From contig NZ_MRDL01000025.1 in assembly GCF_002008365.1 (NCBI RefSeq), positions 310,381 through 374,380 of the forward strand: DNA of 64,000 bases, read 5' to 3'. Made by a program: the position numbers and the translations under genes. The notes under the pieces are model-generated. The model made no database searches, was not told the DNA's origin, and saw only the letters and a program-made list of their open reading frames with translations. Numbering within the stretch: the first letter of the stretch is position 1; every line of letters starts with the position of its first letter. Shown here piece by piece: positions 47,505 through 55,268 of the stretch. The stretch is from Rhizobium leguminosarum bv. viciae USDA 2370. GTDB taxonomy: Bacteria; Pseudomonadota; Alphaproteobacteria; Rhizobiales; Rhizobiaceae.

Positions 47505-47714
47505 ATGTCTGACACCACTTTCGCGCCCGTTGCGGTACCGGCGCCGATCCCTGTAGGCGAGATCCTGCCCTGGGCGATCTTTGGCGGCCTGCTGATGCTG
47601 ATCGTCCTCTATTTCGTCGGCACCGAGGAAGGCGCGATGGCGCTGTTCAACGGCATGTATGTGCACGAATTCGTGCATGACGGCCGCCATCTCCTCGGCT
47701 TTCCCTGCCACTAA
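47505..47714 (+). CDS. cbtB: cobalt transporter subunit CbtB
   Basis: 69 residues with one membrane helix (EILPWAIFGGLLMLIVLYFV) and the C-terminal histidine-rich metal-binding motif VHEFVHDGRHLLGFPCH, the CbtB signature. Start at 47505 preceded by CGGAGGAAT. First gene under the cobalamin riboswitch. It acts with CbtA at the inner membrane in cobalt uptake. Its stop codon is the first base triplet of repeat B copy 2. Confidence 0.95.
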   Translation: MSDTTFAPVAVPAPIPVGEILPWAIFGGLLMLIVLYFVGTEEGAMALFNGMYVHEFVHDGRHLLGFPCH

Positions 47715-47819
47715 AGCGCGTCGCGATCTTTCAGATTCGCTCGTCGCGCTTTAGGTTTTCGTTTTTACGCATGTCGTTATCGCAAAACCGCTGCACACTT
47801 TTGCGCGACATGCTTTAAG
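47712..47819. repeat. short intergenic repeat, family B, copy 2
   Basis: It starts on the cbtB stop codon: TAAAGCGCGTCGCGATCTTT, then TCGTCGCGCTTTAGG, then a hairpin with arms GCATGTCG and CGACATGC around CGCAAAACCGCTGCACACTT. Same parts as copy 1 at 27492. It fills the space between cbtB and cbtA and could form a strong RNA structure in the cbtBA message. Confidence 0.82.
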
Positions 47820-47831
47820 GGAGTTCCTGAC

Positions 47832-48578
47832 ATGGTTGGAAACCTTCTGCTTCGCGGCATGCTCGCGGGCCTGATTGCTGGCATCCTCGTTTTCGCTTTC
47901 GCCCATACTTTCGGTGAGCCGCTGGTCGATGCGGCGATCGCCTTCGAGGAGGCAAGCGCCCAGGCGGCCGGCGAAGCTGCCGAACCTGAAATCGTCAGTC
48001 GCGCCACGCAGGCCGGTCTCGGCCTTTTCACCGGCGTCATGGCCTACAGCGTCGCTGTCGGCGGGCTCTTCGCACTTGCCTTCGCTTTCGTACACGGCCG
48101 TTTCAGCAGCCTTTCGGCGCGTGGCACCTCAGCCGTCATCGCCATTGCCGCCTTCGTGGCGATCGTCATCGTTCCCAGTATCAAGTATCCGGCCAACCCG
48201 CCGGCGGTGGGCAATCCCGACACGATCGGCGTCAGGACCGAGTTGTTCTTCCTGATGATCGTCGTCTCGCTCGCAGCCCTGATTGCCGCGGTGGCGCTGT
48301 CTCGCCGCCTTTCCGAGCGCTTCGGTCTCTGGAACGGCGCGATCATCGCCGGCATTGTCTATCTCGTCTGCATCGGCGTCGTGCTCTATCTGCTGCCGCC
48401 GATCAACGAGGTGCCGGAGAACTTCTCGGCGATGGTGCTCTGGCGGTTCCGCACGACCTCGCTTGGCATGCATGTGATCCTCTGGGCAGCCTTGGGGCTG
48501 GCCTTCGGAGCGCTTGCCGAAAAGCGGCTTGCAGTTAAGGGCGGGCAACGAGGTCGGCCGGCAACGGCATTTCACTGA
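47832..48578 (+). CDS. cbtA: cobalt transporter subunit CbtA
   Basis: 248 residues with about six membrane segments. N-terminus MVGNLLLRGMLAGLIAGILV, a central block PSIKYPANPPAVGNPDT typical of CbtA, and a final segment SLGMHVILWAALGLAFGALA. It is thought to form the cobalt permease with CbtB. It is 117 bases after cbtB, the interval being occupied by repeat B copy 2, and probably shares the riboswitch. Confidence 0.93.
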   Translation: MVGNLLLRGMLAGLIAGILVFAFAHTFGEPLVDAAIAFEEASAQAAGEAAEPEIVSRATQAGLGLFTGVMAYSVAVGGLFALAFAFVHGRFSSLSARGTSAVIAIAAFVAIVIVPSIKYPANPPAVGNPDTIGVRTELFFLMIVVSLAALIAAVALSRRLSERFGLWNGAIIAGIVYLVCIGVVLYLLPPINEVPENFSAMVLWRFRTTSLGMHVILWAALGLAFGALAEKRLAVKGGQRGRPATAFH

Positions 48579-48587
48579 AAGCGTCGA

Positions 48588-48611
48588 AGGGCGCCGCTTT
48601 GCCGGCGCCCT
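48588..48611 (+). terminator. possible terminator hairpin after cbtA
   Basis: AGGGCGCC and GGCGCCCT form eight perfect pairs around an eight-base loop. No T tract follows, so termination is uncertain. Confidence 0.4.
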
Positions 48612-48647
48612 GAACTTTGGGAGCTAGCCCGACTTTTTCGAGCGAGT

Positions 48648-49280
48648 ATGAAAAGCAGCAGAACCACACCAATCCTGTCGGCGGCGTTAATCACGGCCGC
48701 CTTTTTGTGTGTGGTTGCCGGAAGCGCTTCTGCTCATAGCCGTAGCGATGGCGGCAGCCATGCGGGCCTCAATATCCCCGAGATTTCCCATGGCGAGATG
48801 GCTGTCATGTCTGACTATCGCAGTGGGATTATCGACCTTGCATCCCGCGCAGTCGATACGAACGAGCCGTTCCGGCGCGTTCTGAACTATGCCGAAATCC
48901 AGTATTCCTACTGCCTATGGGGCCGGATGCCGGGCAGTGTGACCGATGAGCAAAGCCCGTTCAACGAATGCGCCCATGCCTATCTCGCGGCGGCCAAGGC
49001 GGTCTTGCTTTCGATGCGTGAGATGCCGCGGGAGAGAGCTGCGGCGGATGAAATTATTTCCGCGGTCGATGCCGATATGGTGCGGCGCGGTCTTGCGCTC
49101 ATCACCTGTCGATTCAGCGGCGAGGCCTTCAACACCGCTGACATCATCAAGCCACGCTGGAGCGGGATACCATTCCATGCCGCCAGCATGGCGTCGATGA
49201 CGGGGCTTGCCTCCTTGTTCGGCCTTGGCGTGTTTGCGCTTCGCCGTTTCTCGCGGCCGAAAGCTCAATCGTCGGAATAG
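48648..49280 (+). CDS. exported hypothetical protein with C-terminal membrane anchor
   Basis: 210 residues; family not recognised. Signal peptide (SAALITAAFLCVVAGSASA), then a His-containing segment HSRSDGGSHAGLNIPEISHG, a helical middle with conserved-looking cysteines (YSYCLWGRM, FNECAHAY, LITCRF), and a membrane helix near the C-terminus (ASMTGLASLFGLGVFALRRF). The layout resembles periplasmic metal- or redox-handling proteins but that is only impression. It follows cbtA by 69 bases on the same strand, and its end overlaps the convergent molybdoenzyme gene by 16 bases. Confidence 0.7.
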   Translation: MKSSRTTPILSAALITAAFLCVVAGSASAHSRSDGGSHAGLNIPEISHGEMAVMSDYRSGIIDLASRAVDTNEPFRRVLNYAEIQYSYCLWGRMPGSVTDEQSPFNECAHAYLAAAKAVLLSMREMPRERAAADEIISAVDADMVRRGLALITCRFSGEAFNTADIIKPRWSGIPFHAASMASMTGLASLFGLGVFALRRFSRPKAQSSE

Positions 49281-49927
49281 CGCTGCTCGCGCCAGGGATC
49301 GCCATAGATGTGATAACCGTTCTTTTCCCAGAAGCCGGCCTGGTCGGCGGGCATCAGCTCGATGCGGCGCAGCCATTTGGCGCTTTTCCAGAAATAGAGA
49401 TGCGGCACGACGAGGCGCATCGGGCCGCCGTGATCCGGTGTCAGCGGCAGGCCTTCCCAAGCGGTGGCAAGGATCGCATCCTCGGCGGCGAAATCGGCCA
49501 GCGGCAGGTTGGTGGTATAGCCGTCATAACTTGTCAGCATGACGTAAGCCGCTTCGGGCTTGGGCATGGCGAGATCAAGCAGATCGCGCGTCGAAACGCC
49601 CTTCCATTTGTTGTCGTAGCGCGACCACGTGGTGACGCAGTGGATGTCGCTGACCTTGGTGCTCTGCTCGATCGCCTGAAAGGCGGCCCAGGTGAGGGTG
49701 AGCGGCGTTTCGATAAGGCCGCGCACGTCAAGCCGCCAGGGATCTGTGGAGACAACAGGCTGCTGGCCGAGATCGAGCACCGGCCAGTTCTTGACAAGGT
49801 GCTGGCCGGGCGGCAGGCGCTCGGCTTCGGGACGGCTGATGCGGCCGGTCAGGAACTTGCCCTCGGCCGCCCAACGGCGCTTGGATATGGTGAGCTTGCT
49901 GTCGGCGGGCGTCTGGTCGTCGCTCAT
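49265..49927 (-). CDS. sulfite oxidase-like molybdopterin-dependent oxidoreductase
   Basis: 220 residues with one oxidoreductase molybdopterin-binding domain. The conserved molybdenum-ligand cysteine lies in SDIHCVTTWSRYDNKWKG near residue 98; VMLTSYDGYTTNLPLADF and TPDHGGPMRLVVPHLYFWKS complete the fold. No Tat signal is present, so unlike MsrP/YedY it should stay in the cytoplasm. The start at 49927 (MSDDQTPADS) is preferred to one nine codons upstream. Substrate unknown. Confidence 0.88.
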   Translation of the reverse strand: MSDDQTPADSKLTISKRRWAAEGKFLTGRISRPEAERLPPGQHLVKNWPVLDLGQQPVVSTDPWRLDVRGLIETPLTLTWAAFQAIEQSTKVSDIHCVTTWSRYDNKWKGVSTRDLLDLAMPKPEAAYVMLTSYDGYTTNLPLADFAAEDAILATAWEGLPLTPDHGGPMRLVVPHLYFWKSAKWLRRIELMPADQAGFWEKNGYHIYGDPWREQRYSDD

Positions 49928-50049
49928 GGGCGGGGCCTCCTTGCGGTGCAGCAATAGGACATCCGCCCCTGCCGGGTGTCAAGTTTCGGCAGGCCCTTGG
50001 AAATCCCTGTCCACCCCATAGAGCGCCGCGCGTCCGGCAGGGAGCGCTA

Positions 50050-50120
50050 AGGACGCTCTATCACTTTGAATTGGCGCATAATCCTTTCCGAAAATCGATT
50101 CCGATTTTCGGGGTTATGCG
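50050..50120. repeat. short intergenic repeat, family A, copy 4
   Basis: GGACGCTCTATCACTTTGAA, GGCGCATAATCC, the perfect palindrome CCGAAAATCG-ATT-CCGATTTTCGG (imperfect centre) and GGTTATGCG. Closest to copy 2. It ends six bases before the proposed start of the sensor kinase gene. Confidence 0.8.
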
Positions 50121-50125
50121 TTAAC

Positions 50126-52015
50126 TTGAGCCGTCGGGTATGCCTCGCTGGGGAGTGGAGGCAGAAAGGGGAGGAGCCGGATCTGTCTTCGAGATATCGT
50201 GCGATAGCGGCTTTGCTGGTGGTGCCGCTGATCATCTTCGCCTTCTTCACTTATGGGAGCGCGATTGCGACGCGCGCCTATATGGAGGAGGCTTCGGCAC
50301 AGGCAGGAACGGCGCTGCGGCTTGCCGTTTCGGCACTCAGCGGCCATCTCAACCGCTACGAGGCGCTGCCGGCGCTGATCGCCGATCACGACGACATCAA
50401 GGAATTGGTGAGCGCGCCCGAGGATGCGGCGCTGCGCGATGCGGCTAATCTCTATCTCAAGGAGATCAACGGGCTGCTGAAATCCTCTGACATCTATGTG
50501 GTCAAGCCGGATGGAGAGACGATCGCTGCCAGCAATTACGATGGGCCCGGAAGCTTCGTTGGACAGAATTTCAGCTACAGGCCCTATTTCCAGGATGCGA
50601 TCGAAGGCCGGCAGGCGCGCTTCTACGCGCTCGGCACCACCTCGTTGAAACGCGGCTATTATTTCGCTGCGCCGATCCGGACCGGTGCGGATATTCGCGG
50701 CGTCATCGTCTTCAAGGTCGATATTGATATGATCGAATCCTCCTGGGGCGGCGGCGAATACAAGATCTTCGTCTCCGATCCCGAGGGCATCATCTTCATG
50801 TCCGGCAGCCCGGAATGGCTTTACGGCGCGATCCTGCCGCTGACGGCGGACCGCATCGCACGCACGGAGGCCTCGCGGCGCTATGCCAATGCCAGGCTGG
50901 CGGCGCTGCCAGTGACGCGACATCACTTCGAGCAGCATGAGCTGATGACGCTGGCCGGCGAGCGCGACTCGAGCGAATATCTGGTGCTCTCGCATTATAT
51001 GCCGGCCGAGGACTGGACGGTGAACGTGCTGATGGAGACGAGTTCCATCCGCGCCCAGGCGCGCACGGCGCTTGCCGCCGTGTTTCTTATTCTCTGCATT
51101 GCAGGGCTTACGGTGGCCGTCCTTCGCCAGCGGCGGGCGCGGCTTGCCGAGCGCATGCAGTTGCAAGCGGAGGCCCGCAACGAACTGGAACAGCGCGTCG
51201 AGGAGCGCACGGCCGATCTTGCGCGCGTCAACAGCCGCATCGAGGAGGAGATCGCCGAACGGCGGCTGACCGAACAGCAGCTCCGCCAGACACAAGCCGA
51301 CCTCATCCAGGCGGGCAAGCTTGCCGGCCTCGGGCAGATGTCGGCTGCCCTTTCGCACGAGTTCAACCAGCCGCTCGCCGCCGCCAAGACCTATACGGAC
51401 AGTGCCTCCGTCCTCATCGACCGTGGGCGGACGGAGGAGGCGCGGGATAATATCCGGCGGATCGGTGGGCTGATCGACCGCATGGCTGCGATCAGCCGGC
51501 ACCTGCGCAACTTCGCCCGCAAGCCGAACGAGAAGCTCGGGTCGGTGTCTCTCGACGAGGCGATGCATGATACGCTCGAGATCATTGCCTGGCGGCTGAA
51601 GGCGGCGGACGCCGAACTCCTGCTGGATCTCGGGCCGCGTCCGCCGGTTGTGCGCGCCGGTTCGGTGCGTCTGCAGCAGGTGCTGGTGAATGTGATTTCC
51701 AACGCGGCCGATGCGGTGGAAGGGCTGGATGACAGACGCATCGAGGTTTCGGCCTTCGAGGAGGCCGGCAAGGTGGTGCTGACAGTGCGGGACCATGGGC
51801 CCGGCGTGCCGGCGGCGATCGCCGAGCGTATCTTCGATCCCTTCTTCACGACAAAGGGTGTCGGCAAGGGGCTCGGCCTCGGGCTTTCGATCTCCTACAA
51901 CATCATCAAGGATTTCGGCGGCAGCCTTGCTGCTGCCAATCATCCCGAAGGGGGGGCGGTGTTCCGCATCGAGCTGCAATCGGCGGCAGGGCTGATGCCG
52001 GAGGCGGCGGAATGA
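50126..52015 (+). CDS. DctB-type sensor histidine kinase
   Basis: 629 residues from a TTG at 50126. The start is uncertain: no ATG gives a family-like N-terminus, the ATG at 50066 lies inside repeat A copy 4, and a CTG at 50183 has the best ribosome site (GGGGAGGAG) and gives LSSRYRAIAALL. TM1 is near IAALLVVPLIIFAFFTYG, the periplasmic double-Cache sensor spans about 250 residues, and TM2 is near TALAAVFLILCIAGLTVAVL. Then come a coiled coil, the H-box LSHEFNQPLAAAKTYTD, N-box NVISNAADAVE and G-boxes DHGPGVP and GLGLGLSISY. Its gene overlaps that of the response regulator by four bases. Confidence 0.9.
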   Translation: MSRRVCLAGEWRQKGEEPDLSSRYRAIAALLVVPLIIFAFFTYGSAIATRAYMEEASAQAGTALRLAVSALSGHLNRYEALPALIADHDDIKELVSAPEDAALRDAANLYLKEINGLLKSSDIYVVKPDGETIAASNYDGPGSFVGQNFSYRPYFQDAIEGRQARFYALGTTSLKRGYYFAAPIRTGADIRGVIVFKVDIDMIESSWGGGEYKIFVSDPEGIIFMSGSPEWLYGAILPLTADRIARTEASRRYANARLAALPVTRHHFEQHELMTLAGERDSSEYLVLSHYMPAEDWTVNVLMETSSIRAQARTALAAVFLILCIAGLTVAVLRQRRARLAERMQLQAEARNELEQRVEERTADLARVNSRIEEEIAERRLTEQQLRQTQADLIQAGKLAGLGQMSAALSHEFNQPLAAAKTYTDSASVLIDRGRTEEARDNIRRIGGLIDRMAAISRHLRNFARKPNEKLGSVSLDEAMHDTLEIIAWRLKAADAELLLDLGPRPPVVRAGSVRLQQVLVNVISNAADAVEGLDDRRIEVSAFEEAGKVVLTVRDHGPGVPAAIAERIFDPFFTTKGVGKGLGLGLSISYNIIKDFGGSLAAANHPEGGAVFRIELQSAAGLMPEAAE

Positions 52016-53346
52016 ACGATGCGAAGATCCTGCTGGTCGACGACGAGGAGGAACTGCGCCGCTCGACGGCGCAGGCGCTGGAGCTCTCCGGCTTCAGCGT
52101 CGAGACCTATTCGAACGGCGATCATGTGCTGGAGCTGATCGGCTACAGCTTCCCCGGCGTGGTCGTCAGTGACATCCGCATGCCGGGCATCGACGGCATG
52201 ACGCTGATGCAGAAGATCCGCGAGCTCGACCCGGAGGTGCCGGTCATTCTCGTCACCGGGCACGGCGATGTGCAGCTTGCGGTGAAGGCGATGCGCGAAG
52301 GCGCCTATGATTTCATCGAGAAGCCGTTCACGCCCGAGATGCTCGCCGGCGTCATCCGCCGGGCGATGGAGCGGCGCGGCCTCGTGCTCGAAAACCGGCT
52401 GTTGAAAGCGGTCGCCGGCAAGCGCGACGATATCGAGGCGCGGCTGCCGGGTCGCACGCAGGTGATGGTGGATTTGCGCTACCGCATCCGGGCGATCGGG
52501 GCGAGCGATGCCGATACGCTTATCGTCGGAGAAACGGGTGCCGGCAAGGAGGTTGTGGCGCGTGCGCTCCACGACATCAGCGCTCGGGCGAGCCGGCCGT
52601 TTATCGCGATCAATTGCGCCGCACTGCCCGCAAACCTGATCGAGAGCGAGCTTTTCGGCCATGAGGTGGGGGCCTTTCCGGGTGCGGTGAGGCCGCGTTA
52701 CGGAAAATTCGAACATGGGCGCGGCGGCACGATCCTGCTCGATGAGATCGGCTCAATGCCCTTCGACCTGCAGGCGAAGTTTCTGCGGGTGCTGCAGGAA
52801 CGGGTAATCTCACGGCTCGGATCGAACGAAGTGGTGGCGCTCGACGTGCGCTTCATCGCGACGAGCAAGGTCGATCTGGAGGCGGAGGTGGCGGCGGGGC
52901 GTTTTCGCGCCGACCTCTTCTATCGGCTGAATGTCGCGACGCTGCACGTGCCGTCGCTGTCGCAGCGGCGGGCGGATGTTCCGCTGCTTTTCCTGCAGCT
53001 GGTGCGGGAAGCGGCGGCCCGCTATGGCCGCGACGAGATGGCCGTGCCGCCGGACGTGATCTCCGATATCGCTCAGCGCGACTGGCCCGGCAATGTGCGT
53101 GAATTGAGGAACGCCGCAGACCGTCTGGTCCTCGGTCTCGACAATGGCGGGCGCCAAGCCGAGGAGGCGACCGGGCTTGCTGAGCGTGTCGCCGAATTCG
53201 AACGAGGGGTCATTGCCAGCGCGCTGGTGGCCCATGGAGGCAGCCTCAGGCCGGTCTATGAGTCGCTCGGCATTTCCCGGAAGACGCTCTACGAAAAGAT
53301 GCAGAAATATGGTCTCGACAAGCGGATGCTGACCACCGAAAGTTAG
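52012..53346 (+). CDS. DctD-type sigma-54-dependent response regulator with GAFPGA variant
   Basis: 444 residues: receiver domain 1-120 (LLVDDEEELRRSTAQALE, phosphoacceptor Asp in VVVSDIRMPGIDGM, Lys in FIEKPFTPEM), AAA+ domain 145-380 (Walker A GETGAGKE, Walker B GGTILLDEIG, WPGNVRELRN) and a Fis-type helix-turn-helix at the end (YESLGISRKTLYEKMQKYGL). The sigma-54 contact loop reads GHEVGAFPGAVRPRYG, so the normally invariant Thr of GAFTGA is Pro. It probably controls tctCBA downstream. Whether it still activates sigma-54 polymerase is open. Confidence 0.92.
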   Translation: MNDAKILLVDDEEELRRSTAQALELSGFSVETYSNGDHVLELIGYSFPGVVVSDIRMPGIDGMTLMQKIRELDPEVPVILVTGHGDVQLAVKAMREGAYDFIEKPFTPEMLAGVIRRAMERRGLVLENRLLKAVAGKRDDIEARLPGRTQVMVDLRYRIRAIGASDADTLIVGETGAGKEVVARALHDISARASRPFIAINCAALPANLIESELFGHEVGAFPGAVRPRYGKFEHGRGGTILLDEIGSMPFDLQAKFLRVLQERVISRLGSNEVVALDVRFIATSKVDLEAEVAAGRFRADLFYRLNVATLHVPSLSQRRADVPLLFLQLVREAAARYGRDEMAVPPDVISDIAQRDWPGNVRELRNAADRLVLGLDNGGRQAEEATGLAERVAEFERGVIASALVAHGGSLRPVYESLGISRKTLYEKMQKYGLDKRMLTTES

Positions 53347-53349
53347 CCA

Positions 53350-53472
53350 TTTTCGGAAGGAGCATGCTTTTCGAAGTGACGATTTCGGCGGCTGGCCGCG
53401 CATTCTCTCCAACCTCAAGGCGCTGATCGAGCCCGGCGAAGTGGTACTGCCTCAGAAAAGTAAGGGTGTGGC
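53350..53472 (+). other. possible gene remnant after the regulator
   Basis: A frame with no start reads KEHAFRSDDFGGWPRI, then LSNLKALIEPGEVVLP, to a stop at about 53480. It looks like the tail of a protein. Family not recognised. It may be debris left by a rearrangement between the regulator and tctC. Confidence 0.25.
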
Positions 53473-53474
53473 TA

Positions 53475-53508
53475 CAGTGTGATGGGTGGATTTCCACCCA
53501 TCGCACTG
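53475..53508. promoter_or_regulatory. 34-bp inverted repeat upstream of tctC
   Basis: The 16-base arms CAGTGTGATGGGTGGA and TCCACCCATCGCACTG match at 15 of 16 positions around a two-base centre. It lies 167 bases before tctC and about 130 bases after the regulator gene, a suitable place for an upstream activator site of a sigma-54 activator. It is not followed by a T tract, so a terminator is less likely. Confidence 0.55.
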
Positions 53509-53674
53509 CCTGTTTGTTTCCGAATCGACCCATGCTGCATCGCACTGTCGCAAAATCGTCTTTCGAAAGCGGCTGGAATGATTGCGGGTCGATTTTTCCC
53601 GGCGGCAAATAGGTGATCCGAACCGGCGCGGAGGATGTGTCGGCGGGCTTGCTTATTTCATCAGGGAGGAAACG

Positions 53675-54658
53675 ATGAAAATTCTGAAGGCCATGCTCGG
53701 CCTGACCGCGGCTGCCGCGGTCTCTGTTCTCGCCAGCGTCGCTTCGGCGCAGACCTATCCCGAGCGCACCATCACCATGGTCGTGCCCTTTGCGGCCGGC
53801 GGCCCCACCGATACCGTCGCGCGCCTGGTCGCCGAATCCATGTCGAAGGATCTCGGCCAGCAGATCGTCGTCGAAAATGTCGGTGGCGCGGGCGGCACGC
53901 TCGGCGCCGGCCGCGTGGCGAATGCCGATCCCGACGGTTATACCATCCTGCTGCACCATATCGGCATGGCGACCAGCGCCACGCTCTACCGCAAGCTTGC
54001 CTATGACACGCTCGGCGCCTTCGACTATGTCGGCCTCGTCACCGAGGTGCCGATGACGATCGTTGCCCGCAAGGACATGGAGCCGGCCGACCTCAAGGGG
54101 CTGATCGATTACATCAAGGCCAATAAGGACAAGGTAACGGTCGCCAATGCCGGAATCGGTGCGGCCTCGCATCTCTGCGGCATGATGTTCATGAGCGCCA
54201 TCCAGACGCCGCTGACGACCGTTCCCTACAAGGGCACCGGCCCTGCCATGACCGATCTGCTCGGCGGCCAGGTCGACGTCATGTGCGACCAGACGACCAA
54301 CACGACGAAGCAGATCCAGGGCGGCACGATCAAGGCCTATGCCGTGACCTCGCCCAAACGCCTCGACGTAATGAAGGACATTCCGACTGCCGTCGAAGCC
54401 GGCCTGCCGGGTTTCGAAGTCGGTATCTGGCACGGCATCTATACGCCGAAGGGCACGCCGGCTGAGATCAACGAACGTCTGTCGAAGTCGCTGCAGGTGG
54501 CGCTGAAGGATCCGAATGTCGGCGCCCGCTTCGCTGAGCTCGGCACGACGCCATCCTCCGACGCTGATGCGACGCCGGCTGCGCTGAAAGCCAAGCTCGA
54601 GAGCGAGATCGCCCGCTGGAAAACCGTGATCGAGGCTGCCGGCGAATATGCCGACTGA
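53675..54658 (+). CDS. tctC: tripartite tricarboxylate transporter substrate-binding protein
   Basis: 327 residues. Signal peptide ending VLASVASA, then the Bug/TctC fold: YPERTITMVVPFAAGGPTDT, VENVGGAGGTLGAGRVANA, VPYKGTGPAMTDLLGGQVDV and VGIWHGIYTPKGTPAEIN. The start at 53675 has GGGAGGAAACG upstream. It captures a carboxylate ligand in the periplasm for TctAB. First gene of tctCBA, downstream of the DctBD-type regulators; the ligand is probably citrate or another di- or tricarboxylate, which is inference. Confidence 0.94.
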   Translation: MKILKAMLGLTAAAAVSVLASVASAQTYPERTITMVVPFAAGGPTDTVARLVAESMSKDLGQQIVVENVGGAGGTLGAGRVANADPDGYTILLHHIGMATSATLYRKLAYDTLGAFDYVGLVTEVPMTIVARKDMEPADLKGLIDYIKANKDKVTVANAGIGAASHLCGMMFMSAIQTPLTTVPYKGTGPAMTDLLGGQVDVMCDQTTNTTKQIQGGTIKAYAVTSPKRLDVMKDIPTAVEAGLPGFEVGIWHGIYTPKGTPAEINERLSKSLQVALKDPNVGARFAELGTTPSSDADATPAALKAKLESEIARWKTVIEAAGEYAD

Positions 54659-54689
54659 GGATTATCCTCGTCCAGGATATGCCGGATGA

Positions 54690-54750
54690 GCCCTTCACTC
54701 TAACCCTCTCCCTGCATGCGGGGAGAGGGTGCCGGCAGGCGGATGAGGGG
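54690..54750. repeat. dispersed rhizobial hairpin repeat (family D)
   Basis: A ten-base perfect stem ACCCTCTCCC / GGGAGAGGGT around TGCATGCG, followed by GCCGGCAGGCGGATGAGGGG. I recognise this as a common intergenic element in rhizobial genomes; this is the only copy in the window. It lies between tctC and tctB and may attenuate or stabilise the message. Confidence 0.7.
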
Positions 54751-54800
54751 CAATCGCATCAGCAGCGCATCACGAACCATCTCCAACCCCAGGAGACACC

Positions 54801-55262
54801 ATGAAATCCATCAGTTTCGATACCACCAATGCGATCTGCGGCGCGCTTTTCGTCGTGACCGGTGCTTTCTTCGCCATTCAGTCGCTGGGGCTCGACCTCG
54901 GCACGACAGTGCGCATGGGGCCTGGTTATTTTCCCCTGGTGCTTGCCGGCGTGCTCGTGCTTCTCGGCGCGATCATCTTCATTCAGGCTCTCCGCGTAGA
55001 GGGCGAGCCGATCGACCCGTTTGCCTGGCGCGGCATGCTCTTCATTCTGCCGGCACCGGTGTTCTTCGGCTTGACGGTGCGGGGGCTGGGTTTTGCGCCG
55101 TCACTGTTCTTCACCGCCTTCATCGCCTGCTTCGCATCGCAAAAGATGAACCTGTTCTTCGCGATCATCCTCTCGCTGCTGCTGACGATCTTTTCGGTGG
55201 CGGTCTTCAGCTACGGGCTCGGCTTGCCGTTCGAGCGCTTCGGCCCCTGGGTCCGGTTCTAG
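54801..55262 (+). CDS. tctB: tripartite tricarboxylate transporter small membrane subunit
   Basis: 153 residues with four membrane helices: AICGALFVVTGAFFAIQSLG, YFPLVLAGVLVLLGAIIFIQ, the segment MLFILPAPVFFGLTVRGLGF, and the two close helices at the C-terminus. The motif MGPGYFP is typical of TctB. AGGAG precedes the start. It works with TctA in the inner membrane. Confidence 0.93.
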   Translation: MKSISFDTTNAICGALFVVTGAFFAIQSLGLDLGTTVRMGPGYFPLVLAGVLVLLGAIIFIQALRVEGEPIDPFAWRGMLFILPAPVFFGLTVRGLGFAPSLFFTAFIACFASQKMNLFFAIILSLLLTIFSVAVFSYGLGLPFERFGPWVRF

Positions 55263-55268
55263 GAGACG

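Noticed and set aside
50114..51979. 621-codon minus-strand frame opposite the sensor kinase
   Set aside because: The plus frame carries all histidine kinase boxes; the minus frame has none of any family.
53509..53674. Sigma-54 promoter before tctC
   Set aside because: Candidates such as GCGGCTGGAATGATTGC have the GG and GC elements at the wrong spacing; none fits TGGCAC-N5-TTGC well.
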